This document shows positions 38,606 through 50,139 of a stretch of 50,139 nucleotides of DNA, piece by piece. Under the pieces are notes generated by a model, which saw only the letters and a program-made list of their open reading frames with translations, was not told the origin of the DNA and searched no databases. This stretch comes from an uncultured Bacteroidales bacterium (GTDB lineage: Bacteria > Bacteroidota > Bacteroidia > Bacteroidales > WCHB1-69). A program made the position numbers and the translations under genes. Position 1 is the first letter of the stretch, and every line of letters starts with the position of its first letter. The stretch lies in assembly GCA_946413585.1 (NCBI GenBank), contig CAMKLG010000017.1:1-50139 (forward strand). Direction: 5' to 3'.

Positions 38606-38639
38606 CAACTCTCAATTCTCAGCTCTTAACTCTCAACTA
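38606..38639. repeat. ACTCTCAATTCTCAGCTCTTAACT repeat in carrier-condensation linker 1
   Basis: Repeat DNA translated as NSQFSALNSQLK between the first carrier domain and condensation domain 2. Confidence 0.7.
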
Positions 38640-39685
38640 AAAAGCGTTCCGCTCTCCTACGCTCAGACGGGTGTCTATATCGATTGTGTATGCAATCCGA
38701 CCTCAACGCTTTACAACATTCCTTTCCTGCTGAATTTTCCTGCCGCTATTGAAGCTGCAAAGTTAGCGGAAGCCGTCAAGCGGGTCGTTGAAGCGTATCC
38801 AGAACTGAGTGTCCATTTCACTACGGAAGGCGACACCGTGATGCAGACCCTTGCGGACAGCGTGCCCGTGGAAGTACCCGTGACCGAAATGTCCGACCAG
38901 CAGTTGGCCTCCTACAAACAAGAGTTTGTCCGTCCATTCGATCTTCAGAAGCCACCGCTCTATCGTTTCGAAGTAGTGAAGACCGAAAGTGGTGTCAAAC
39001 TCCTGATGGATGTTCACCACTTGGTGTTCGACGGCAGTTCTGCCGATTTGCTTATCCATCAAATCATCAGTGTGCTTGAAAATTCGGCTGTTGATAAGGA
39101 AAACTACACCTACTTTGACTTTGTATCTGACCAGCAGAAGGATGCCGATAGTGATACCTTCAAGGCCACCCAGCAGTTCTTTGCCGAAAAATTGCAGAAT
39201 TGTGAGGGTGCCAGCGAAATTCCTGCCGATTTGCCAAAGACCGACCAACAAGGCTTCATCGGTGAGGCTGTTTGCTCAACAAATCACGAAAAAGCAGCTG
39301 TCTTCTGTCGTCAGCAGGAGATTACGCCGGCACACTTGTTCCTTGCCGCTACCAGCTATGTAGTCTCGCGCTACACTAACAATCGCGAGGTGTATCTGAA
39401 CACCATCAGTAGCGGTCGTTCGAATCTGAAGATTGCGGATACGGTGGGAATGTTTGTCAACACGTTGGCTCTCGGGCTGAGTATTGATGATGTGAGCGTC
39501 GGCGAATACCTGAAGCAAGTTGGGGAGACCTTCGATGAGACACTACATCACGAAAACTATCCTTTTGCGCGAATTGCCAGCGATTTCGGCTTCCATCCCG
39601 CCATCTTCTACGCTTACCAGGTTGGTGTGCTGTCTGACTATAAACTTGGCGGACAGGCTATTGCACAGGAGACCCTTGAACTGAT

Positions 39686-41990
<2,305 letters not shown>

Positions 41991-42019
<29 letters not shown>

Positions 42020-45000
42020 CGGCGGTTCTACCGACATCTTCTTCCGTCAGCTATGCGCATTACTCAATGGCACCCCTATTGAGGATGAAATCATATCTTA
42101 TCCGGCGTACGCCATGGCGGAAAAGTCTGCTGAGGATAGCGAGGACTACCAGGCAGCCAAGGACTTCTTCAAAGAACGCCTGTCTATGGTAGAGGCAGCC
42201 ACCGAGGTACGTCCTGACCTGCCGAAACCGATGGAGGGAACGGTCAGTCAAGCCGTTGCTCCTCTGGATTTCGACAATATCCAATCGCAACTCTCATCGC
42301 TAAACGCTCAACTCTCAACTATTATCACTCCTGCTCATCTGACCTTATCAGCAGTCTATTACGCCCTGTCGCGTTTTGCCAATAGCGAACAGGTTTGCAT
42401 CACCACCGTCTCCAACGGGCGTTCTGACCTGCGCATCCGCAATACCGTGGGTATGTTTGTCAACACCTTGGCCATGAGTGCCACCATTGGCAAGCAAAGT
42501 GTCAGAGACTTCCTGCAAGAAGTCAGTGAGAACTTCGACGAAACGCTGAGTCATGAGAACTATCCGTTTGCACAAATCGCCGCTGATTACGGTTTGACAC
42601 CTGAGATACAGTTCGTCTATCAACTCGGTGTCGCCAGCCAGCACATCGTTGGTGGCACACCGTTGAAGATGGAGGGATTGGGAACCCAGACACCGAAATT
42701 CCCCATTACCTTCTTCATCGCTCCAGTTGATGGCCAGCCCAGCGTCTGTGTGGCTTACGACAACGGTAAGTATTCCGCCCGTCTGATGCAGAGTTTGGCC
42801 GATGCCGTGAAAGTCACGGTAGGACGAATGATCGCAAATCCCGATGCGGTTCTGAACAGCATCTGCATCGTCAGCGACGAGGAGGCTGAGCGCATCATCA
42901 AGATAGGAACGGGTAAAGATATCGAAGTGGATATCACCAAGACCTTCGCCAACCTCTTCACCGAGCAGGCGAAACGCACACCCGATGCACCCGCAGTGGT
43001 CGATAAGGACAGTCAGCTGACTTACGTCGAGATGGACCGCTATTCGAATGCCTTGGCCCACCAGCTGATTGACTTCGGTGTGCAGCCCAACGATTTCGTA
43101 TGCGTCATGCTCGACCGCAAGAAAGAGTTCCCGCTGTCGGTATTAGCTATTCACAAGGCCGGAGCCGCCAAAACCTTCTTCATCGACGACTTCATGAAAG
43201 ATGAAGAATTAAGGATGAAGAATGAAGAATATGCTACCGCCATAGATTTGTCTTCTCCTGATGGTTTGGCCTATATGATCTACACTTCTGGTTCAACAGG
43301 AAAGTCCAAAGGCGCAATGCTCCATCAGGCCGGTCTGCGCAACTTTATCGCTGTGGTCATCGACATGGAGAAGTTAACAGCCGCCGACCGTGTCAGCGGC
43401 CACCGTTCGTTCTCGTTCGATGCGCACATCGAAGATATGTATCCCGTGTTGACGCTGGGTGGTTCGTTCCACATTATGCCGACAGAAATTCGTAAAGACT
43501 TGGCTGCCATTCGCCAGTTCCTAATCGACCATCAGTGTACTGGAGGTGGCTATTCAACAGCGATGACCTGTCTGTTGCTCAACACCTTCGACGACCTGCC
43601 AATCCGCTTCACCACGGGCGGTGGCGAGAAGATGGACGGGGTGTTCAGCGACCATATCGAGATCATCAATGTTTATGGACCAACTGAATGTACCGACGAC
43701 ACCTCTTACTACAGCATCGCTCCAGGCCGTCGTGTGGAGAATATTCCTATCGGCCAAAGTGTCGCCAACAACTGGAATTTCATTGTCGATACCGCAGGCA
43801 ATCTCGTACCGCAAGGCGTGGCCGGTGAACTGTGCTTTGCCGGCATCCAGGTGGGCCGCGGCTATTGGCGACTGCCCGAACGCACGGCCAAATCGTTTGT
43901 CGATTGTCCGTTCGTGAAAGAAGACCGCTGGGGCCGTCCTGTCCGCATGTACCACACCGGCGACCTCTGCCGTTGGAACGAGGAGGGACAAATAGAGTAT
44001 ATGGGCCGTATCGACACCCAGGTGAAACTGCGTGGTTTCCGTATCGAGTTGGGTGAAATCGAAAGCAAGGTACTGAATATCGAAGGCATCCGTCAGGCTG
44101 CCGCCGAGGTGCGCAAAGTGATGGGCAACGAGCATCTGGTTCTTTATTACACTTTGGAGAAGGGCTCTTCCCTCACCGACGAGGACATTCGCAGGACTCT
44201 TGCCGCCTCGTCATTGGCAGAATATATGGTCCCCGATGCTTATATGCAGATGGATGCCATGCCGATGACCCCTAACGGCAAAATCAACCGCAAGGTATTG
44301 CCCGCTCCTGAAATGAAACGCGCCACAGCGTTTGAAGCACCCAAAGGCGAGAAAGAAGAACTCTTCTGCAGCATATTCTCCAATATTTTGAGTATCAATG
44401 AGGTGGGTGCCACCGACAACTTCTTCGAGATTGGCGGTACCAGTATCAATGCCATCAAAGTGATTGTCGAGGCCAGCAAACACGGCGTGCAGATTGTCTT
44501 CAACGACATCTTTAATCTGAAAACCCCGAGAGCATTGGCAGCATTTGTTGAGGGTCAGTCAGGGAATGCAGAACCCCGCAAAGCTGATACTGCTGAAAAA
44601 GTACTCACCGATACCCCAGAGGCTGCCCAGTATGCACCTCTCAACGCAGTTCTTGCCACCAATACCATCGAGGCATTCCTCAAGGGCAAGCGTCAACCCA
44701 TCAGCGATGTACTCCTGACAGGCGCCACTGGATATTTGGGCATTCACATTCTCCATGAGTTGCTGACGAATTACGACTGTCACATTATATGCCCGCTGCG
44801 TGGTGAGCCCGGACACGACCCGATGCACCGCCTCAAAACCCTCCATTACTACTATTTTGGTGAAACAGAGGTCTTTGACCATATTGAAGAGCGGGTGGAA
44901 ACATTTGCCGCAGAAGTCACACAGCCCGATGCACTCAACGCCATCAACCAAAAAGGCTTGACAGTCATCAATTGCGTGGCCAACGTCAAGCATTTCTCCG

Positions 45001-45386
45001 CCGGCAACGACATCGAGATGGTGAACATTGAATCGGTGCGCCACCTCATCAGCTTCTGTCAGCGCACAGATTCACGACTCATCCACATCTCTACGAGCAG
45101 TGTTGCGGGTTTGAGTATCGACGATATGCCTGGACCGGAAGTCAAACTGACCGAGCAGGACTTCTACATCGGCCAGCACGTCAGCGACAGAAAATACACC
45201 TACTCAAAGTTCAAAGCCGAAGAGCTGGTGCTCGATGCCATTGCCCATCACGGGCTGAATGCGAAGATTATGCGTGTGGGCAACCTCTCTGCCCGCCAGA
45301 AGGACGGCGAGTTCCAAATCAACTTCAACACCAACAACTTCCTGGCACTGTTGCGCGCTTTCGTGGTCATCGGCATGGTTCCCTAA
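41991..45386 (+). CDS. NRPS module 3 and thioester reductase domain (fragment, ends at a nonsense codon)
   Basis: Starts inside condensation domain 3 with FDVHHLVFDGGSTDIF. The adenylation domain has MIYTSGSTGKSKG (A3, about 428), SFDAHIED (A4), NVYGPTECTDD (A5), YHTGDLCRW (A7), DTQVKLRGFRIELGEIE (A8) and MTPNGKINRKVL (A10). The A2 motif (AYxPLDxxYP) is absent: IHKAGAA runs straight into KTFFIDDF, an in-frame loss of about 38 residues. Carrier domain 3 is complete (FFEIGGTSINAIKVI). A thioester reductase follows: NADPH-binding LLTGATGYLGIHIL, STSSVAG, and YTYSKFKAEELV with the Tyr/Lys pair. It would release the peptide as an aldehyde or alcohol. The frame hits TAA at 45384 within GMVP-stop-DKLDMRF, and the domain continues in the same frame. 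Confidence 0.87.
42288..42321. repeat. CAACTCTCATCGCTAAACGCTCAACT repeat in C domain 3
   Basis: Translated as SQLSSLNAQLST in a loop just before ITPAHLTLSAVYYALSRF. Confidence 0.65.
43194..43230. repeat. ATGAAGAATTAAGGATGAAG repeat in A domain 3
   Basis: Word family of 271-300, translated as MKDEELRMKNEE. It occupies the pre-A3 loop that carries the other repeat type in modules 1 and 2. Confidence 0.65.
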
Positions 45387-45398
45387 GACAAACTCGAC

Positions 45399-45806
45399 AT
45401 GCGCTTCGAGTTCTCGCCGATTGACGAGGTGGCAAATGCCATCATTTTACTTTCACAGACGCCAGAAGATTGCGTGATGTTCCATCCCTACAACATCCAT
45501 CGCCAGTTCTTGTCGGACGTTTTCACAGGTTTTGCAGAGGCAGGCATCACGCTGAAACGCGTGGAGACCGAAGAGTTCCAGCAGGCCTTGGAGAAGATGA
45601 TGGACAACCCCGATCTGGTCACGCTGATACGCCCGCTGATGGCCTACAATCTTGGAGGCAACCGTAAGGTTCGCAGCATCGAATCGACCAACGACTACAC
45701 CACGCAGGTACTCTACCGACTTGGCTTCCAATGGCCCGTCACCGCTGCTGATTATGTGCACCGTTTCGTGGACACGATTGTCGGATTCGACTATTTCAAT
45801 GTATAG
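45399..45806 (+). CDS. C-terminal end of the NRPS thioester reductase domain (after nonsense codon)
   Basis: The same frame as the preceding fragment; DKLDMRFEFSPIDEVANAII continues the reductase without a gap after the TAA at 45384-45386. The segment has PIDEVANAIILLSQTPEDC (typical of NAD-binding-4 reductase C-termini), the substrate-binding helical part, and ends VHRFVDTIVGFDYFNV. A restart at ATG 45399 would make a 135-residue product that lacks the NADPH site. One base change (for example AAA or CAA to TAA) explains the break, or readthrough or sequencing error could. A terminator follows. Confidence 0.75.
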   Translation: MRFEFSPIDEVANAIILLSQTPEDCVMFHPYNIHRQFLSDVFTGFAEAGITLKRVETEEFQQALEKMMDNPDLVTLIRPLMAYNLGGNRKVRSIESTNDYTTQVLYRLGFQWPVTAADYVHRFVDTIVGFDYFNV

Positions 45807-45837
45807 GAAGGATTATCCTGCCTTTGTTTACATAAAA

Positions 45838-45865
45838 AAGAGACCTCAAAAGGGTCTCTTTTTCT
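45838..45865 (+). terminator. Rho-independent terminator after the NRPS
   Basis: AAGAGACC (45838-45845) pairs with GGTCTCTT (45853-45860), followed by T residues. A-rich sequence on the left makes it usable from both sides. Nothing else is seen between here and 45965. Confidence 0.85.
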
Positions 45866-45965
45866 GTATATAGAGGACGAAAACGGCTTCTCCACCATTT
45901 TCCAGACGTTCTGTTTACCGACACAAACCCAATGGATACATCAAGGAGTGCTGGGAAAGATGTCG

Positions 45966-47747
45966 CTATTCCTTGCCGCGAATCTTGGCAAAATGGATGG
46001 CGAGCATGGTGAGGTCGTCGCTTTGGTCTGTAGTACCCACGAAGGCTTTCACTATCTTAAGAATATTCTCTACCAAAGGTCGTGGGGAGATGTCGGATTC
46101 GGCAAGTGCCTTCATCATACGCTCTTCGCCAAACTGCTCAAGGGATGCATTTTCCGCTTCAGTGAGACCGTCGGTGTAGAGGAAGACCGTTTGACCGGGA
46201 GCAAGGGTGGTTTGTTGGGTGGAGAATTGCCAGTCGGGCATGACACCCACTGGAATGTTGGCATCCACCGCCAAGAGAGCAGGCGCACCGCCAAGCAATA
46301 CGGGAGCACAATGTCCGGCATTGCTATAGGCCAAGTTACCCGTGTGAAGGTCGAGCACACCAACAAAGAGGGTGACGAACATCGAGTTTTCGTTCATCTC
46401 CGACATGGCGTTGTTGATTTGCGACATAATCTCGCCGGGATCATCAATGCGGGAGGAGAAGGAACGGAAAAGACTGCGGGTGACAGCCATCAACAACGAA
46501 GCGGGGACACCTTTGCCGCTGACATCACCGATACAGAAAAAAACCTTGTAGTCACGGACATAGAAATCGTAGAGGTCTCCCCCAACCTCTTTGGCCGACA
46601 TCAGCGCACCATATAAAGCCAGTTCTTCAAGGTCGGGATAAGGCGGAAAGGTCTTGGGCAACATGCCGTTCTGGATGTCACTGGCAATGCGCAGTTCGCT
46701 GCCAATGCGCTCTTTTTCAGCACTGACGACCTCCAAACGTTTGAAACCCTTAACGGTACGCCACATGATATATATCATAAGGGCAAGACCGACAAGCATC
46801 ATAATGAAGAGCTTTAGAGCGACAGAGCGCAACCCTTTGTAAATCTCGCGATCAGGGTATATCACGGCCATCGACCAGCCAGATTTCCCTTCAACGGGAG
46901 AATAATACATATATGCCAATTCGCCGTTGTTGTCCTTCGCCTCGGCTTTGCCGCTCTCGCCAGCCAGCAGGGCTCTATTCATCGCCTTTATCGCAGTATC
47001 TTGATATTCAGCAGCGGCATCGTCCAAGGTGTAATTCATGATCTTGGACTTGTCGGGACAAGCTAGAATACGGCCTTCGCGACTGACAATGAAGGAATAG
47101 GACTTGGACTCCTGGTCAGAGACAAACTCGTCGGTCAGCCAGTCGAGCGACAGATCCGCAGCGAAGACAGCCACCACCTTGCCTTGCGCATTCTTGACAG
47201 GGAAAGTGTAGGTGCAGATCACACCTTGCGCCCCTTCGTTGTCAATATACGGTTCGGTCCATCGGCCTGATTCAGCCACCAGACCTTCTGTGTACCAGCT
47301 CATATTGAGGTAGTCATGTACGGAATCGGCAATCTGCATACGACGGTACTCCCCGTCGGCGCCGCGCAGAACGTACGGTTCATACCAGCGTCCTTTGTCG
47401 GGGAAAAAGCCTGGTTCGAAAGCCAAAGCGCAACCTTGGACATTAGGGTTGCACTTGACGAATTCCTCCAAAACGGGATAGATGTTTTCCGGATGCTCTA
47501 ACGTCCATGCCAGCATCGAATTGATGTTGTACACGGCAGATTCTACACTCGACAACATCTGCCGGATCTCCAAGCTTTTCATCTTCATTTCCGACTGGGC
47601 ACGCACGTCCACTTCTTTGCGGATCCCGTTGCGGGCAAAGAAGAACTGTACCGCACCACTCACTTGTATCATCACTGCGGCAACAACAAGCATGGCCAGA
47701 TTACTGCGGGCGGGAAGCAAATGCCATCCTTTTCCTTTCTTTTTCAT
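45966..47747 (-). CDS. SpoIIE-type PP2C serine phosphatase with Cache sensor
   Basis: A 593-residue membrane signalling protein. It has TM1 (about 16-36), an extracytoplasmic double Cache domain (about 50-300; MSWYTEGLVAESGRWTEPYI and KVVAVFAADLSLDWL are typical), TM2 (about 315-336), a short coiled-coil linker (EKERIGSELRIASDIQNGML) and a C-terminal PP2C/SpoIIE phosphatase. The phosphatase has EVGGDLYDFY and FFCIGDVSGKGVPASLLMAV with metal-binding aspartates, SNAGHCAPVLL, FLYTDGLTEAENASLEQFG and DQSDDLTMLAI. Such RsbU-like proteins dephosphorylate anti-sigma-factor antagonists; no partner gene is in the window. It starts at ATG 47747. Confidence 0.92.
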   Translation of the reverse strand: MKKKGKGWHLLPARSNLAMLVVAAVMIQVSGAVQFFFARNGIRKEVDVRAQSEMKMKSLEIRQMLSSVESAVYNINSMLAWTLEHPENIYPVLEEFVKCNPNVQGCALAFEPGFFPDKGRWYEPYVLRGADGEYRRMQIADSVHDYLNMSWYTEGLVAESGRWTEPYIDNEGAQGVICTYTFPVKNAQGKVVAVFAADLSLDWLTDEFVSDQESKSYSFIVSREGRILACPDKSKIMNYTLDDAAAEYQDTAIKAMNRALLAGESGKAEAKDNNGELAYMYYSPVEGKSGWSMAVIYPDREIYKGLRSVALKLFIMMLVGLALMIYIMWRTVKGFKRLEVVSAEKERIGSELRIASDIQNGMLPKTFPPYPDLEELALYGALMSAKEVGGDLYDFYVRDYKVFFCIGDVSGKGVPASLLMAVTRSLFRSFSSRIDDPGEIMSQINNAMSEMNENSMFVTLFVGVLDLHTGNLAYSNAGHCAPVLLGGAPALLAVDANIPVGVMPDWQFSTQQTTLAPGQTVFLYTDGLTEAENASLEQFGEERMMKALAESDISPRPLVENILKIVKAFVGTTDQSDDLTMLAIHFAKIRGKE

Positions 47748-47779
47748 TTTAACAAATGATTTCTATAAATTAATATTTG

Positions 47780-47787
47780 CAAAAATA
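47780..47787 (-). promoter_or_regulatory. -7 promoter box for the SpoIIE-type phosphatase
   Basis: TATTTTTG on the minus strand, 32 bp upstream of ATG 47747. Confidence 0.55.
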
Positions 47788-47892
47788 CAAAAAATATCAT
47801 TGACCGACCTAACAATATTATTTTTGTCCTAACATTCTTTCAAGACTACATCATTCATACTAGCTTTTGGCGGTTGGCTTCATAAAATTGTG

Positions 47893-47900
47893 TACTTTTG
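47893..47900 (+). promoter_or_regulatory. -7 promoter box for glycerate kinase
   Basis: TACTTTTG followed by CACCG, 22 bp upstream of ATG 47923. Confidence 0.65.
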
Positions 47901-47922
47901 CACCGTCAAAATAACGGCTGTA

Positions 47923-49005
47923 ATGAATAAGAGTACATTTATATTGGCAATAGATTCGTTCAAGGGTTGCCTGACCTCACGGGAGGCGAATCAGGCGGCG
48001 GCGGAAGGGATAAAAAGCATCTGCCCCGATGCCGAAATCATACAAATACCCGTCAGTGACGGCGGCGAAGGTTTCGTGGAGGCTTTCCATTCCGCTATCG
48101 GTGGTGATATTCAAGAACTTACGGTGAACGATCCGCTCATGCGTCCCGTCGTGGCGCACTACCTGCTCAGGGAGGAGACCGCCGTCATCGAAATCGCGCA
48201 GACCAGTGGATTGCCCCTGCTGACAAAAGAGGAGCGCAACCCCTTGATAGCCACCAGCTACGGCACGGGAGAGTTAGTCGCGGATGCGGTTCGCAAAGGC
48301 GCGAAGCACATCATCGTGGGACTCGGCGGCAGTGCCACCAGCGACGCCGGCACCGGGATGATCCGCGCTTTGGTGGATGCTTTCACTGAAAACGGCACGT
48401 GGGATGACATCCAGGAGTTGGAACATGTCCGTTTCACCATCGCTTCCGACGTGAAAAATCCGCTCTGCGGCGAAAATGGCGCGGCACACGTGTTCGGCCC
48501 GCAGAAGGGGGCCTCCCCGGATGATGTGATCACGTTGGACAACCGGGCCAGAGAGTTCGCCGAGGCTTCCGCCAAACATTTCGGCTATGACCGCTCCAAC
48601 ATGAACGGCGCGGGTGCCGCCGGCGGACTGGGCTACGCCTTCCTGCAATACTTGGGGGCCGAATGCAAGTCCGGTATCCAGCTGCTGCTCGAAACCATCC
48701 ATTTCAATGAGAAGGTCAAGGATGCCGACCTGGTCATTACGGGCGAGGGCTCTTCCGACCGTCAAACGCTGATGGGCAAGCTCCCCATGGGCATTCTGGA
48801 GCAATCGGGCAGTGTGCCTGTCTGCCTGATTGCAGGACACATCAGCGACCGCGAGCAACTGTTGCAAGCCGGCTTCTCCTACGTGGAGTGCATCAACCCC
48901 GCCGGCATCACCCTCGAAGAAGCGATGCGCAAAGAGGTGGCGACACGGAATATCAGCGACACCGTAGGACGTGTTTTACGCAACGGTGCGGAAAACAGGA
49001 TATGA
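47923..49005 (+). CDS. Glycerate kinase
   Basis: Phosphorylates glycerate with ATP, feeding glyoxylate or serine breakdown into glycolysis. The 360-residue protein of the GlxK/GarK family starts MNKSTFILAIDSFKGCLTSR. It has VSDGGEGFVEAF, the glycine-rich GLGGSATSDAGTGMIRAL, GAAHVFGPQKGASPDD, GAGAAGGLGYAFLQYLGAEC and ITGEGSSDRQTLMGKLPMG. All typical family blocks are present and the length is normal (about 370-380). The longer frame upstream starts within the promoter. A CAT-like gene follows 60 bp downstream. Confidence 0.95.
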   Translation: MNKSTFILAIDSFKGCLTSREANQAAAEGIKSICPDAEIIQIPVSDGGEGFVEAFHSAIGGDIQELTVNDPLMRPVVAHYLLREETAVIEIAQTSGLPLLTKEERNPLIATSYGTGELVADAVRKGAKHIIVGLGGSATSDAGTGMIRALVDAFTENGTWDDIQELEHVRFTIASDVKNPLCGENGAAHVFGPQKGASPDDVITLDNRAREFAEASAKHFGYDRSNMNGAGAAGGLGYAFLQYLGAECKSGIQLLLETIHFNEKVKDADLVITGEGSSDRQTLMGKLPMGILEQSGSVPVCLIAGHISDREQLLQAGFSYVECINPAGITLEEAMRKEVATRNISDTVGRVLRNGAENRI

Positions 49006-49065
49006 CGTCACCCTATTCCGTTAGAACTTGCTATTTTTACTATCAGAATTATTTCGCAAAGTGTT

Positions 49066-49683
49066 ATGAAAACCGAAGTACAACCCCAAGAAACCAAACG
49101 GGCGTTTGCCTTCGAGATGTGGATGAAGTCGCCGATGCCTATGGTGACGCTCACCAAAACCTTTGACGTGAGCCGTATCTATAAGATCTCAAAGCGAAAA
49201 AAACTGAAATTCAATATGTTGCTTTGCTGGTGCATCGGCAAAGCGGCCTACGGAATGGAAGAATTCTCCCTGCTGCCCGAACAGGGTAAGCTGTATCGCT
49301 ACGACAGTCTGGCTCTTAACGTCATTGTGGACAACAAAGACGGCGGCATCAACTCGTGCGACATCCCCTTCTCCGACGACCTGCAGCAATTCAACCGCGA
49401 CTACTTGGAGTTGACCTCCAAAGCGGCGTCGGAATGCAGGAGCAGTTTCCTTGAAGATTACATCATTGTCGGGACATCGGCGATGATACAAACGGAGCTC
49501 GACTGTTTCGTCAACCAGTACACCGAAAAGTTCCTTAACCCGATGGTGATGTGGGGTAAATACCGCAAAGAGTGGTTCAAGACCAAGCTGCCGGTCTCGT
49601 TCCAGTTCCACCACGTGCAGATGGACGGCGGCGACGCGGCACGCTTTCTCGAAGCATTGCAGAAAACCATTGGAACGCTGTGA
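49066..49683 (+). CDS. Chloramphenicol acetyltransferase-like protein (CAT family)
   Basis: A 205-residue protein with the fold and motifs of type A chloramphenicol acetyltransferases. Features are an N-terminal strand-helix region (FDVSRIYKISKRKKLKFNML), ALNVIVDNKDGGINSCDIPF, and the C-terminal active-site segment VSFQFHHVQMDGGDAARFLE. This carries the HHxxxDG histidine shared with NRPS condensation domains. Family members often acetylate substrates other than chloramphenicol, so resistance is not implied. Its stop overlaps the GTG start of the next gene by four bases (GTGA), suggesting coupling. Confidence 0.85.
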   Translation: MKTEVQPQETKRAFAFEMWMKSPMPMVTLTKTFDVSRIYKISKRKKLKFNMLLCWCIGKAAYGMEEFSLLPEQGKLYRYDSLALNVIVDNKDGGINSCDIPFSDDLQQFNRDYLELTSKAASECRSSFLEDYIIVGTSAMIQTELDCFVNQYTEKFLNPMVMWGKYRKEWFKTKLPVSFQFHHVQMDGGDAARFLEALQKTIGTL

Positions 49684-50135
49684 AACCGCTAAAACAATAC
49701 CGTTTCAGCTTTGACCCGTGGGGCTTGCTCCTCTTCCTGCTGGTGATGCTCCCCAACTTCATCTGGTTTGCCGTTCCCGCACCGAACGACATCCTGCGCA
49801 CGGATTCGGTCACGCCGGTGGTGGACGCCATCGGCTCCGTGTTCCAAGTGCTGACCGTCGCGTGCCTCTGCTTCGTCATCCATAAAGACAGAAGCAAACT
49901 TCGTTTTTCGCCACTTATTATCGCTACAATTGTTTGCGTCGCAATTTATTACATCGGATGGGCGTTGTATTACACGACCAATGTAAACCCCATTGTCATT
50001 CTCCTGCTGACCATCCCGCCCTGCTTGGCGTTCATCCTTTTCGCCGCCGACCGGAAGAACCTTCCGGCAATCCTCTTCGCCACGGTTTTTGCGGTGTGCC
50101 ATCTGGTGTTTGCGGTTTTGAACTTCATAAAATAA
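49680..50135 (+). CDS. Small integral membrane protein of unknown function
   Basis: A 151-residue protein from GTG 49680, chosen because the GTGA overlap with the upstream stop is typical of coupled genes and the longer frame is an out-of-frame reading of the CAT-like gene. Five hydrophobic helices are visible: WGLLLFLLVMLPNFIWFAVP, VFQVLTVACLCFVIH, LIIATIVCVAIYYIGWALYY, PIVILLLTIPPCLAFILFAA and AILFATVFAVCHLVFAVLNF. It starts with the segment KPLKQYRFSFDPWG. I do not recognise the family. It ends four bases before the window edge and is complete. Confidence 0.75.
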   Translation: MKPLKQYRFSFDPWGLLLFLLVMLPNFIWFAVPAPNDILRTDSVTPVVDAIGSVFQVLTVACLCFVIHKDRSKLRFSPLIIATIVCVAIYYIGWALYYTTNVNPIVILLLTIPPCLAFILFAADRKNLPAILFATVFAVCHLVFAVLNFIK

Positions 50136-50139
50136 TCGG

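Overview
The window looks like chromosomal DNA of an uncultured Bacteroidales bacterium, probably gut-associated. The evidence is the repeated Bacteroidota-type -7 promoter box (TAnnTTTG, usually TACTTTTG or TATTTTTG), the near absence of Shine-Dalgarno sites, and Bacteroidota families such as DUF5683, DUF2795, the PUR-domain protein (DUF3276), PepSY-like periplasmic proteins, head-GIN DUF2807, FISUMP and GLUG/MBG repeat proteins, and IS1380. I cannot name a genus.

Layout. 1-460: the end of a possible transposase and a RhuM N-terminal fragment, mobile debris. 442-9021: a minus-strand housekeeping block: signal peptidase I (lepB), dapB, a TlpA-type thioredoxin, DUF5683, parB, parA, a PUR-domain protein and yidC. 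9229-11233: tRNA-Lys, a PduO-type cobalamin adenosyltransferase, DUF2795 and two tandem PepSY-like proteins. 11453-25032: a membrane-anchored AraC-type regulator followed by one giant cell-surface gene of about 4046 codons with GLUG, HYR-like and MBG-like domains and a C-terminal FISUMP domain. A three-copy 20-bp element lies just upstream of its promoter. 25138-31998: M28 peptidase, thioesterase, AraC regulator, head-GIN lipoprotein, M50-like membrane protein, erythromycin-esterase-like protein and two small membrane proteins.

31421-33606 is the most unusual part. A minus-strand RAYT (REP-associated Y1/HUH transposase) is accompanied by three arrays of 30-31 bp repeats with the palindromic core GTTGCGTTG-N-CAACGCAAC. 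One array lies inside the transposase gene and is translated in frame as 10-residue repeats between the HUH motif and the candidate catalytic tyrosine. Another supplies the gene's stop codon. A third lies at about 1.8 kb. The C-terminus carries an extra Rossmann-like domain.

33658-45865: an orphan promoter, an IS1380 remnant, an N-terminally truncated and frameshifted MFS exporter, and a three-module NRPS ending in an NADPH-dependent thioester reductase (C-A-T, C-A-T, C-A-T-R). If whole, it would release a tripeptide aldehyde or alcohol. It is broken by three frame changes (two accompanied by missing conserved sequence), one in-frame loss of an A-domain core and one nonsense codon. Short intergenic-type repeats have entered the NRPS in frame at homologous loops of different modules.

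45966-50135: a Cache/SpoIIE-type PP2C phosphatase (minus), then glycerate kinase, a chloramphenicol-acetyltransferase-like protein and an overlapping small membrane protein on the plus strand. All family assignments come from reading translated sequence by eye. No database search was run.
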